A DNA stretch of 64,000 nucleotides from positions 152,117-216,116 of the forward strand of contig NZ_MUXN01000007.1 of NCBI RefSeq assembly GCF_001995215.1, written 5' to 3'. The DNA comes from Amycolatopsis azurea DSM 43854. Lineage in GTDB: Bacteria > Actinomycetota > Actinomycetes > Mycobacteriales > Pseudonocardiaceae. The translations under genes and the position numbers were made by a program. The notes under the pieces are model-generated. The model saw only the letters and a list, made by a program, of their open reading frames with translations, was not told the DNA's origin and made no database searches. Below, in pieces: positions 1-7,729 of the stretch. Each line of letters opens with the position of its first letter. Position 1 is the first letter of the stretch.

Positions 1-528
1 GTCACCGGCGCCGGCCCGATCGGGATCATGGCCGCCGCGATCGCCCGCCACGCCGGCGCGCGCAACGTCGTCGTCACCGACGTCAGCGAGCACCGCCTGG
101 AACTGGCCCGCAAGGTCGGCGTCGACCTCGCGCTGGACGTCTCTTCGGCGACCATCGCCGAAGCGCAGGAACGGCTCGGCATGGCCGAGGGCTTCGACGT
201 CGGCATGGAGATGAGCGGGCGGCCCGAGGCGCTGCGCGACATGATCTCGAACATGTCCCACGGTGGCCGGATCGCGCTGCTCGGCCTGCCCGCTTCCGAC
301 GTGTCGGTCGACATCGCGGCCGTGGTGCTGAAGATGATCCAGCTCAAGGGGATCTACGGGCGTGAGATGTTCGAGACGTGGTACTCGATGTCCGTGCTGC
401 TGCAAGCCGGGCTCGACATCTCGCCGGTGATCACCCACCGGTTCGGCTACACCGAGTACGAGAAGGCGTTCGCGACGGCGCGGGAAGGCCGTTGCGGCAA
501 GGTCATCCTGGATTGGACGGAGAACTGA
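1..528 (+). CDS. tdh: L-threonine 3-dehydrogenase, C-terminal part (cut by window start)
   Basis: The reading frame is open from base 1, so the gene begins upstream and 175 C-terminal residues are visible, roughly the last half of a ~343-residue zinc medium-chain dehydrogenase. The Rossmann glycine motif GAGPIG lies at the very start, followed by an NAD-binding acidic strand end (VVTDVSEHR). The C-terminal lobe contains [13 protein letters not shown], typical of threonine dehydrogenases rather than generic alcohol dehydrogenases. The enzyme oxidises L-threonine to 2-amino-3-ketobutyrate in the cytoplasm. Its stop codon overlaps the start of kbl by one base (TGATG), and kbl is the enzyme that consumes the unstable product, which strongly supports the assignment. 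The zinc-binding N-terminal half lies outside the window. Confidence 0.93.
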   Translation, partial: VTGAGPIGIMAAAIARHAGARNVVVTDVSEHRLELARKVGVDLALDVSSATIAEAQERLGMAEGFDVGMEMSGRPEALRDMISNMSHGGRIALLGLPASDVSVDIAAVVLKMIQLKGIYGREMFETWYSMSVLLQAGLDISPVITHRFGYTEYEKAFATAREGRCGKVILDWTEN

Positions 529-1706
529 TGTACGGCGCGATGCGCGACGACCTCAAGGCCGGGCTCGCCGAGATCCGGGAAGCCGGGCTGTACAAGGGCG
601 AGCGGGTGATCCAGGGGCCGCAAAAGGCTTCGGTCAGTGTCGCGGGCGGAGACGTCCTCAACTTCTGCGCCAACAACTACCTCGGCCTCGCCGACCACCC
701 CGAGCTGATCAAGGCCGCCCAGGAGGCGCTGGACCGCTGGGGCTTCGGCATGGCGTCGGTGCGGTTCATCTGCGGGACCCAGCAGCCGCACAAGGAACTC
801 GAGGCGAAGCTCTCGGAGTTCCTCGGCACCGAGGACACGATCCTCTACAGCTCCTGCTTCGACGCCAATGCCGGGCTCTTCGAGACGCTGCTGACCGACC
901 AGGACGTCATCATCTCCGACGAGCTCAACCACGCGTCGATCATCGACGGCGTCCGGCTGTGCAAGGCGAAGCGGATGCGCTACCGCAACCGCGACGTCGC
1001 GGACCTGGAGGCCCGGCTCAAGGAGGCATCCGGCGCGCGGTACCGGATGATCGCCACCGACGGCGTGTTCTCGATGGACGGCTACCTCGCGCCGCTCGAC
1101 GAGATCTGCGAGCTGGCCGAGCGCTACGACGCGCTGGTGATGGTGGACGACTCGCACGCCGTCGGCTTCACCGGCCCGACCGGGCGCGGCACGCCCGAGC
1201 TGTTCGGCGTCCAGGACAAGGTCGACGTCCTCACCGGCACCCTCGGCAAGGCCCTCGGCGGGGCGAGCGGCGGCTACACCTCGGGCCGCGCGGAGATCGT
1301 CGAGATGCTGCGGCAGCGTTCGCGGCCGTACCTGTTCTCGAACTCGCTGGCGCCGTCGATCACCGCGGCCGCGATCGCCACGCTGGACCTGCTGGGCTCC
1401 TCGGGTGAGCTGCTGACCAAGCTGCGGGCGAACACCGAGCTGTTCCGCCGCCGGATGACCGAAGCGGGCTTCGACCTGCTCCCGGGCGAGCACCCGATCA
1501 TCCCGGTGATGATCGGTGACGCCGCCAAGGCGGGCAGGATGGCGGATCTGCTGCTCGACCAGGGCATCTACGTGGTCGGGTTCTCGTATCCGGTGGTGCC
1601 GCACGGCAAGGCGCGGATCCGGACCCAGATGTCGGCGGCGCATTCCACCGACGATGTGAACCGGGCCGTCGACGCGTTCGTGACGGCTAGGTCCATGATG
1701 GACTGA
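528..1706 (+). CDS. kbl: Glycine C-acetyltransferase (2-amino-3-ketobutyrate CoA ligase)
   Basis: This 392-residue protein is a PLP-dependent alpha-oxoamine synthase of normal family length. It cleaves 2-amino-3-ketobutyrate with CoA to glycine and acetyl-CoA, the second step of threonine degradation. Visible motifs are [15 protein letters not shown] near the N-terminus, [19 protein letters not shown] with the cofactor-binding Asp/His, and [15 protein letters not shown] carrying the PLP lysine. The ATG at 528 was chosen because it overlaps the tdh stop and begins the conserved MYGAMRDDL sequence; an upstream in-frame ATG would lie inside tdh. The next gene, a LysR regulator, again overlaps the stop by one base, so tdh-kbl-lysR is probably one transcript. 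Confidence 0.95.
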   Translation: MYGAMRDDLKAGLAEIREAGLYKGERVIQGPQKASVSVAGGDVLNFCANNYLGLADHPELIKAAQEALDRWGFGMASVRFICGTQQPHKELEAKLSEFLGTEDTILYSSCFDANAGLFETLLTDQDVIISDELNHASIIDGVRLCKAKRMRYRNRDVADLEARLKEASGARYRMIATDGVFSMDGYLAPLDEICELAERYDALVMVDDSHAVGFTGPTGRGTPELFGVQDKVDVLTGTLGKALGGASGGYTSGRAEIVEMLRQRSRPYLFSNSLAPSITAAAIATLDLLGSSGELLTKLRANTELFRRRMTEAGFDLLPGEHPIIPVMIGDAAKAGRMADLLLDQGIYVVGFSYPVVPHGKARIRTQMSAAHSTDDVNRAVDAFVTARSMMD

Positions 1707-2620
1707 TGATCGATCCGCGACGGCTGCGCGTGCTGCGCGCCCTCGCCGACCACGGCACCGTGACGGCGGCGGGGCAGGCGCTGCACCTGACGCCGTCCGC
1801 GGTCTCCCAGCAGCTGGCCGCGCTCGAAGCCGAGTGCGGCCAGCAGCTGTTGAGACGGCGGGGCAGGCGGGTTTCGCTGACCCCCGCCGGCGAGCTGATG
1901 GTGGTGCACGCCAACGCCGTCGCCGCGGAACTCGAACGGGCACACGCCACCCTGGCCGCGCTCGATTCGGGGGTGCGGGGAATGGTGCGGCTGGCGAGTT
2001 TCGCCTCCGCGATCACCCTGGTCGTCGCGCCGGCGATCGCCGCGCTGCGTTCCGGGTCGCCCGGGGTGTCCATGCAGGTGCAGGACGTCGAGGGGCACGC
2101 GAGCATCCCGCTGCTGCTCGACGGCGAGGTCGATCTGGCGATCACCGAGGAGTACCGGCTCTCGCCACGGACGGATGAAAGCAGGCTCACCCGGTTCCCG
2201 TTGTACGTGGAGCCGTTCGACGTCGTGCTGCCCACCGCGCACCGGCTCGCGGAAGCGTCCGAAGTGGACATCGACGAACTCGCCGACGACGACTGGATCG
2301 CGCCGAAACCCGGGAATCCCTGCCGTGACGTGCTGATGATCGTCTGCGCCAATCCCGGGATCCGGCACGTCTCCGACGACTTCCACGCGATCACCACCCT
2401 GGTCGCCGCGGGCGAGGGCGTGGCCTTGGTGCCGCGCAATGCTTTCACCGCCGTCCCCGGTTCGGTCGCCGTCCCCTTGCGAGGTGAGCCGCCGCTGCGC
2501 CGCGTGTTCGCCGCCGTCCGGCGGGGGAGCGCGGATCATCCGCTGCTCAAGACCGTGCTCGCCGCGCTGCTGGACGCGGCGCCGGGTCATGCGAATGCGG
2601 ACCGGGGGAGTCCCACTTAG
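1706..2620 (+). CDS. LysR-family transcriptional regulator
   Basis: The 304-residue protein has a LysR-type winged HTH at residues ~1-60 (DHGTVTAAGQALHLTPSAVSQQLAALE) and a periplasmic-binding-protein-like effector domain after residue ~90. The ATG overlaps the kbl stop codon by one base, which fixes the start and suggests translational coupling with the threonine catabolic genes. LysR regulators are usually divergent from their targets, so this same-strand position is somewhat unusual. It may control tdh-kbl, the downstream terC-like gene or something distant. Effector and target are not visible from sequence. Confidence 0.9.
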   Translation: MIDPRRLRVLRALADHGTVTAAGQALHLTPSAVSQQLAALEAECGQQLLRRRGRRVSLTPAGELMVVHANAVAAELERAHATLAALDSGVRGMVRLASFASAITLVVAPAIAALRSGSPGVSMQVQDVEGHASIPLLLDGEVDLAITEEYRLSPRTDESRLTRFPLYVEPFDVVLPTAHRLAEASEVDIDELADDDWIAPKPGNPCRDVLMIVCANPGIRHVSDDFHAITTLVAAGEGVALVPRNAFTAVPGSVAVPLRGEPPLRRVFAAVRRGSADHPLLKTVLAALLDAAPGHANADRGSPT

Positions 2621-2659
2621 GATCTGGGCACCTGCCGCCTAACGAAAGACAGGGTCCGG

Positions 2660-3658
2660 ATGCTCCAGATCGACGGCCTCACCTGGACCCTGACGATCGG
2701 GCTGGTGCTCGGGCTGCTGGCCCTCGACCTCATCCTCGCGGCCGTGCGGCCGCACAAGGTCGGTTTCGGCGAGGCGGTGGCCTGGTCGATCGGCTACATC
2801 CTGGTCGCGGTGGCGTTCGGCGTCTGGCTGACGCTGGCGCACGGCGGAGACTTCGGACAGCAGTACTTCGCGGGTTACATCGTGGAGAAGAGCCTGTCGG
2901 TCGACAACCTCTTCGTCTTCGTGATCATCATGAGCACCTTCGCGGTACCCGAGGAACATCAGCACAAGGTGCTCACGTTCGGCATCGTCGTCGCGCTCAT
3001 CATGCGCGCGATCTTCATCGCGCTCGGTGCCACGCTGCTTTCGTTGTTCTCCTTCATGTTCCTGTTGTTCGGGTTGCTGCTGATCTACACCGGGATCCAG
3101 CTGTTCCGGCATCGCGACGAGGATCCGGACGTCGAGAACAACGTGGTGGTGCGGACCGCGCGCCGCCTGCTGCCGCTGTCGCAGGATTACGACGGCGGGA
3201 AGCTGTTCACCCGCGTGGGGGGAAAGCGGGTGGGCACGCCGCTGGTGGTGGTGCTGCTCGCGATCGGCGGGATCGACCTGCTGTTCGCGCTGGACTCGAT
3301 CCCCGCCGTCTTCGGTGTCACCGACGAGCCGTACATCGTCTTCGCCGCCAACGCCTTCGCCCTGTTGGGCCTGCGGGCGCTGTACTTCCTCGTGAAGGGC
3401 CTGCTCGACCGGCTGGTGTACCTGTCGGCCGGGCTCGCGGTGATCCTCGGGTTCATCGGGATCAAGCTGATCCTGCACTGGGCCCACGTGGACATCGACG
3501 AGAACGTTCCGGAGATCTCGACGCCGGTCAGTCTCGCGGTGATCATCGGCATCCTCGTCGTGGTGACGGTGGCGAGCCTGCTCAAGACCCGCGACGACCC
3601 GTCCGCCAAGGCGCACCCGGGCTCGCTGCGCGGGTCTCGGCCGTCCGAAGAGGACTAG
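2660..3658 (+). CDS. TerC/Alx-family integral membrane protein
   Basis: The 332-residue polytopic membrane protein has about nine hydrophobic segments and the TerC-family signatures EKSLSVDNLFVFVIIM (residues ~75-90) and DLLFALDSIPAVFGVT (~212-227), whose acidic residues are proposed to bind metal in this family. Members include the tellurite-resistance protein TerC and the manganese exporter Alx; recent work on the family points to metal export or metalation of secreted proteins. No ter genes lie nearby, so tellurite resistance should not be assumed. The gene starts 39 bp after the LysR gene and ends in a charged cytoplasmic tail. Its stop overlaps the convergent TetR gene by four bases. Confidence 0.9.
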   Translation: MLQIDGLTWTLTIGLVLGLLALDLILAAVRPHKVGFGEAVAWSIGYILVAVAFGVWLTLAHGGDFGQQYFAGYIVEKSLSVDNLFVFVIIMSTFAVPEEHQHKVLTFGIVVALIMRAIFIALGATLLSLFSFMFLLFGLLLIYTGIQLFRHRDEDPDVENNVVVRTARRLLPLSQDYDGGKLFTRVGGKRVGTPLVVVLLAIGGIDLLFALDSIPAVFGVTDEPYIVFAANAFALLGLRALYFLVKGLLDRLVYLSAGLAVILGFIGIKLILHWAHVDIDENVPEISTPVSLAVIIGILVVVTVASLLKTRDDPSAKAHPGSLRGSRPSEED

Positions 3659-4218
3659 CGCCAGCCGTGGGCGAGGAGGTCGAAGATCTCCTCGACGGCC
3701 TTCTTGGGGTCCTCCCTGCCGCGGGTGAGCGCGGGAATGTCCAGGACGAATCGCGCCAGCGCGCGGGATGCCACGTCGTCAGGGGCCACACCGGCGTCCT
3801 CGGCGATGGCGGCGCCGAGGGCCGCGGCGTGCCGGGTCCACATGCGTTCGCCGTACTCCTGGAGCGCGGGCGTGCCGCTCACCAGCGCGGTGAACTCGGG
3901 GTACTGGGGATGAGCCGTGAGCGGGAGCCAGGTGGCGAGCACGTACTCGCGTAGCGCCTCGACGACGCTCTGCCCTGCTTCGCGGTCTCGTACGGCGGCG
4001 ATCAGGTTGGCTTCGCGGTCCTCGGACTCGTCGAAGACCAGCGCTTCCTTGCCGGTGAAGTGCTTGAACAGCGTCGTGGTCGACACGTCGGCGGCCTCGG
4101 CGATGTCGCGGATGCTCACCTGGTCGTAGCCCCGCTCCAAGAACAGCTTCAAGGCGGCGTCCGCCAAGGCCTGGCGGGTGGCCGCCTTCTTGCGTTCACG
4201 CCGTCCGGGAGTCTCCAT
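3655..4218 (-). CDS. TetR-family transcriptional regulator
   Basis: This 187-residue repressor-type protein has an N-terminal TetR HTH (residues ~10-60, with GYDQVSIRDIAEAADVSTTTLFKHF) and a helical ligand-binding domain without recognisable specificity. It is divergent from the FAD-dependent monooxygenase at 4300 with 81 bp between starts. That spacer holds the inverted repeat AGTCA-N6-TGACT (4247-4262), a candidate operator. The simplest reading is autorepression plus control of the monooxygenase. Its 3' end overlaps the terC-like gene by four bases. Confidence 0.9.
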   Translation of the reverse strand: METPGRRERKKAATRQALADAALKLFLERGYDQVSIRDIAEAADVSTTTLFKHFTGKEALVFDESEDREANLIAAVRDREAGQSVVEALREYVLATWLPLTAHPQYPEFTALVSGTPALQEYGERMWTRHAAALGAAIAEDAGVAPDDVASRALARFVLDIPALTRGREDPKKAVEEIFDLLAHGWR

Positions 4219-4246
4219 GAGCGCACTCTACCTCATGAGTTGTCTC

Positions 4247-4262
4247 AGTCACTAAGTTGACT
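4247..4262. promoter_or_regulatory. Candidate TetR operator between TetR and monooxygenase genes
   Basis: The inverted repeat AGTCA-CTAAGT-TGACT lies in the 81-bp divergent spacer, 38 bp before the monooxygenase start. Its position fits a shared operator. The arms are only five bases, so chance cannot be excluded. Confidence 0.4.
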
Positions 4263-4299
4263 CGTTGCACTTTTTAACTCGTTCTGCTTTTCTGGAGGC

Positions 4300-5358
4300 A
4301 TGACGATCAGCATCATCGGAGCGGGCCCCGGCGGCCTGACCTGCGCCCGCATCCTGCAGAAGCACGGCATCCCCGTGACGGTCTACGACCGCGACCCCCA
4401 TCCTCAGGCCCGTAACCAGGGCGGAACCCTCGACCTGCACGCGGACGACGGACAGTTGGCTCTCCGCGAGGCCGGCCTGCTCGACGAGTTCTTCGCCCTC
4501 TGCCGCCCGGAAGGGCAGGAGATGCGCAAGCTGGATCCTGCGGGCGGGCTTGTGGAGCACCACGTCCCAGCCGAGGGGGAGCTGTTCAAACCGGAGATCG
4601 ACCGAGGTCAGCTGCGCGGCCTGCTGCTGGATTCACTCGAACCGGGCACCGTGCGGTGGGGTTCTGCCCTGGAGAGCGTGGAGCTTCCGGGACGCTTGCG
4701 GTTCGCCGGCGGGACGACCGTCGACACGGATCTGGTCATCGGCGCCGACGGCGCGTGGTCACGGGTCCGCCCGGCGGTGTCGGCGGCCGTGCCCGGGTAT
4801 TCGGGGATCACGTTCCTGGAGGCCTGGTTCGACGACGTCGAGAACGCGCATCCCGAACTCGCGGCGCTCGTCGGCCAGGGCAGCGCGATGGCGGCCGACG
4901 GCGACCGCTGCCTGTTCGCTCAGCGCAACAGCGGTGACCACATCCGGGTCTACGTGATCCAGCGCTTGCCTGCGGACTGGGTCGGTTCACGTGATACTCC
5001 GGAGATCCGCGCTCGGCTGCTCGACGCGTTTTCTTCTTGGTCGCCAACGATGCTGCGGATGATCACCGACAACGACGGGCCCTATGTGGACCGTCCGCTG
5101 TACGTCCTGCCCGTTCCGCATGCGTGGGAACGCACGCCGTCGGTGACCCTGCTCGGCGATGCCGCCCACCTGATGCCGCCGCTCGGTGTCGGCGTCAATC
5201 TGGCCATGCTCGACGCTTGCGAACTCGCACTCGCGCTGGCCGGTTCGAGTAGTTTTGTTGAGGCTGTTGAGGTTTACGAGAATTCCATGCTTCCGCGGTC
5301 GGAGAAAGTCGCTCGGCGGCTGGAAAACGGCGCTGAAGGTCTGCTCGAAGTCGACTGA
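4300..5358 (+). CDS. FAD-dependent monooxygenase (aromatic hydroxylase / TetX-like class)
   Basis: The 352-residue class A flavoprotein monooxygenase begins with the dinucleotide motif GAGPGGLTCA (residues ~7-16). It continues with an ADP-ribose acidic strand end (VTVYDRD), the middle motif DLVIGADGAWSRVR and the C-terminal FAD motif GDAAHLMPPLGVGVNLAMLDA. Such enzymes use NAD(P)H and O2 to hydroxylate phenols, polyketides or drugs such as tetracyclines and rifamycins. The substrate cannot be read from sequence. The neighbouring divergent TetR gene suggests ligand-induced expression, as for detoxification enzymes. Length and motifs are complete. Confidence 0.88.
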   Translation: MTISIIGAGPGGLTCARILQKHGIPVTVYDRDPHPQARNQGGTLDLHADDGQLALREAGLLDEFFALCRPEGQEMRKLDPAGGLVEHHVPAEGELFKPEIDRGQLRGLLLDSLEPGTVRWGSALESVELPGRLRFAGGTTVDTDLVIGADGAWSRVRPAVSAAVPGYSGITFLEAWFDDVENAHPELAALVGQGSAMAADGDRCLFAQRNSGDHIRVYVIQRLPADWVGSRDTPEIRARLLDAFSSWSPTMLRMITDNDGPYVDRPLYVLPVPHAWERTPSVTLLGDAAHLMPPLGVGVNLAMLDACELALALAGSSSFVEAVEVYENSMLPRSEKVARRLENGAEGLLEVD

Positions 5359-5366
5359 TGCTTCGT

Positions 5367-5385
5367 CGCCGGAAATCGGCGACGC
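5367..5385 (+). terminator. Possible hairpin after the monooxygenase
   Basis: GTCGCCG-GAAAT-CGGCGAC forms a perfect 7-bp stem nine bases after the monooxygenase stop. There is no T-tract, as is usual for terminators in this high-GC group. Confidence 0.4.
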
Positions 5386-5431
5386 CGCTCGGTGTCCGGA
5401 ATTGTCGGTGGGTGGTTGTACCGTTCTTGTC

Positions 5432-6621
5432 GTGGACACTGACACAGCCTTTTTGGCTTCATGCAAGGAAATCAGCTCCCTGACCTACGTCGAGTGCGTG
5501 GCGCTCGCGAAGGCGGCGTCGGCGGATATCGCGCGGTTGGAGGCGGTCCGGTTCCGTGCGATCGCGCGTCGAGTGTGGTGCAGGAGGTGGCGTTCGAGCT
5601 GTCTGTTGTGGACGTTCATGCCGCGGCGCTGGTGTCGACGGCGGAGGCGTTGACCACCCGCTTGCCGTGCACGCTGGGGTTGATGGATCGGGGGTTGCTG
5701 GGTGGTGCGGGGGCGGCGAAGGTCGCCGCGGCGACCGCGTGGCTGTCCGACGAGGACGCCCGCACCGCCGACGCCTTGCTGGAAGACCGGCTGGAGGGGA
5801 GGAACACCGAACAGATTCGAAAAGCGGCGAGTCACGCTGCGTCGACCGTCGATCGAGACGGTGCGAAGCGGCGTACTGAGCACAATCGCGAAGGTCGTCG
5901 CCTCCGAGTGCGCCATGGGGAGACCGGGGTCGCGTCGATCGAAGTCGAAGACGGACCGGTGGAGAAGGTGACCGCGGCCTACACGCGGATCGATCGGGAG
6001 GCACGGGCGCTGAAGGCCGGTGGCGAGACCCGCACCCTTGACCAATTGCGCGCTGACGTCGCATTGGATTTGTTGCTGGGCGGTCAAGGCGGGGCGAGTG
6101 AACGGTCGGAGGTGTTCCTCTATATGGATCTGGCCACCTATCTGGGGTTGAACGAGGATCCGGCGGAGTTGGCCGGGCATGGGCATATCCCGGCGTCGCT
6201 CGCGAGGGAGATCGCTTCGGGCCCGGACGCGGTGCTGCGGCGGATCATCACCGATCCCTTGTCCGGTCAAGTGCTGGACCTGGGCCGGGAACGGTATCGG
6301 CCCACCGCCGGGTTGGGTGAGTTCGTCCGGGTGCGGGACCGTGAGTGCCGAAGACCCGGCTGCCACCGTGTCGCCCAAGCCTGCGACCTGGACCATTCCG
6401 TGCCGTGGCAATTCGGCGGGCACACGAATGTCGATGACCTGATCGCGTTCTGCCGCCGTGACCATCGGCTCAAGGACGAACCGGGCTGGACCTACACCCT
6501 GGCTGCTGACGGCACCCTCACCATCACCACCCCGACCGGGCAGCACTACGACAGCACCCCGCCACCCTTGCACGATCCTCGCCCGGCGGTGTCCCCGGAC
6601 GACGAGCCGCCGCCGTTCTGA
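5432..6621 (+). pseudogene. DUF222 / HNH endonuclease (13E12-repeat type), frameshifted
   Basis: Two adjacent frames together make one DUF222-HNH protein. A GTG at 5432 opens the N-terminus (DTDTAFLASCKEISS, then ECVALAKAASADIARLEAVR), which is typical of the family. Between about 5568 and 5585 the homology jumps from frame 2 to frame 1, where VVQEVAFELSVVDVHAAALV continues to the stop at 6621. The C-terminus has the HNH/zinc pattern CRRPGC, DLDHSVPWQFGG, then FCRRDHRLK. The short Gly/Arg linker usual at the junction appears deleted. This family includes the mycobacterial REP13E12 genes and is multicopy in actinobacteria. The product is probably inactive unless the shift is a sequencing error; an internal start in frame 1 would lack the conserved N-terminus. 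Confidence 0.8.
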
Positions 6622-6780
6622 GTCGTCGTCGAAAATCGGCCACACTGCCTCACTTCGGCCACACTGCCTCCGCGTAAGCAGCCCTCCACAGGGAGATCCC
6701 GCGCCTGGCAACATGGCTTCATCCAGGGATCCCGCCGACGAGCCGCCACTGTTCTAGGGCATTGCCGAAAATCGGCCACG
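6622..6780 (+). repeat. Duplicated relic of the DUF222 gene 3' end
   Basis: The stretch GACGAGCCGCC....TTCTgAG/TAG followed ~10 bases later by GAAAATCGGCCAC occurs twice: once at the true end of the DUF222 gene (6601-6645) and again at 6738-6780, where frame 2 ends DEPPLF instead of DEPPPF. The conserved sequence beyond the stop codon shows copying of DNA rather than selection on protein. Between the copies, CGGCCACACTGCCTC occurs twice in tandem. A third GCCGAAAATCGGCCACACT lies at ~7692. This looks like debris from one or more lost DUF222 copies. Confidence 0.6.
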
Positions 6781-6943
6781 ACTTCCTTGTATGAGCAGAC
6801 TTCTGCGTGATACTGAGGCGACAGCGGCTGGAATCTGGGAGCGCGGACAGGGGTACAGCCGTCGCAAGGGAGGTTTCGTCGTAGTGTGGCGCGCCGACCT
6901 CTGACGCCCCACTGGTGACCATGCACGGCAAGGCTGAACATAC

Positions 6944-7300
6944 CTTGGATAACCGGCGAATACGCCGTGTTCCTCGGCTCGGACGCCGGAAAGCGCGAGC
7001 ATCACGCGGTCGGTCCGGAGCCGGACGGGAAGCAGATGCGTGACGCGCCGTCGCCCTGTACTGAGCCCGCGTTACGGGTGGTCTACCCGTCTCCGTGGCC
7101 CGCGTGTTTTGTCTACGAGGTGGCCTACCTGCCGGGGCTGACGATGTGCCGGATCGCAGGCCTCTGCCCAGGCAAAGGAAAGACCGACCTCTACATCATC
7201 GCCGATCCGCAAGGCCGGACGCGCAGCCGGCAAGTGCGACGCCGCGCTGATCTGCCTACCCGCCGCCGTGACGTCCAAGACGTATTACCGGGCGCCCACG
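6944..7300 (+). pseudogene. IS110-family transposase remnant, internally deleted
   Basis: Frame 1 encodes EYAVFLGSDAGKREHHAVG, which matches the N-terminus of IS110-type DEDD transposases (usual form YAVFLGLDVGKxEHHA), including the first catalytic Asp. It then carries VAYLPGLTMCRIAGLCPG and KTDLYIIADPQG, the conserved Y-L-PG-(T/K)xRRIADLYPGEAKTDARDA-IIAD block with ARDA missing. Shortly after, at ~7230, another frame reads GKCDAALICL and frame 1 reads RRRDV, resembling the family's C-terminal AALICLARRRCDVL motif. The element therefore appears to have lost its centre (an intact gene is ~1.2 kb) and to carry frameshifts. No terminal repeats are expected for IS110 elements and none are seen. 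Confidence 0.7.
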
Positions 7301-7327
7301 ACAGCAGCGGTGGCATAGCATCGGCAG

Positions 7328-7633
7328 GTGATCGAGTCCGACCTCGCCCAGTTCGTCGCGGCCGTCCACATCTACGCACCGAAGTGGGAAGCCGCCGCGA
7401 TCCAATGGCAACTCACTCTCGGCCCTGACCGCGAGAAGAGAACCGCCCGGGTTGTCTGCGAGACCGGCGACATGGTGGGCTCGTTCATCATCTGGACCAG
7501 CGGCGAAGCCGAACTCGAGATCGGAAATCTCGACACCGGCGTCGTCGACCACGTTCATCACGACCTCGTCAACCCGGAGGAAGTCACCGCCCGCCTGGAC
7601 GATCTCACCCACAGGCTGACCGAGCAGACCTGA
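7328..7633 (+). CDS. Small hypothetical protein, immunity-protein-like (TriTu type?)
   Basis: This 101-residue soluble acidic protein has no signal peptide or membrane segment. A central strand-rich stretch (VCETGDMVGSFIIWTSGEAELEIGN) followed by a final helix (EEVTARLDDLTHRLTEQ) resembles the TriTu family of polymorphic-toxin immunity proteins, which have a W-(D/E)-(T/S)-G-E-x-E-L core. The match is by eye. No toxin gene or secretion marker is adjacent; the neighbours are transposase debris and a transporter. It may be an orphan immunity gene or an unrelated hypothetical. The ATG at 7328 follows a GGCAGGTG sequence that gives only a weak ribosome site. Confidence 0.55.
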   Translation: MIESDLAQFVAAVHIYAPKWEAAAIQWQLTLGPDREKRTARVVCETGDMVGSFIIWTSGEAELEIGNLDTGVVDHVHHDLVNPEEVTARLDDLTHRLTEQT

Positions 7634-7729
7634 CTACTCTCTTTCCGGTCGGCGACTACCACGTCGCCTTGTGAGGGCCGCAAGTATTCATCGCCGAAAA
7701 TCGGCCACACTCCACTCCTGGCAGAAACC

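Noticed and set aside
447..1943. Long minus-strand frame over kbl and the LysR gene
   Set aside because: The kbl and LysR motifs are intact on the plus strand; the antisense translation is Arg/Pro/Ala-rich and matches nothing.
2660..3658. Tellurite-resistance operon around the TerC-like gene
   Set aside because: No terA, terB, terD/E or terZ homologue is present; only the membrane family is supported.
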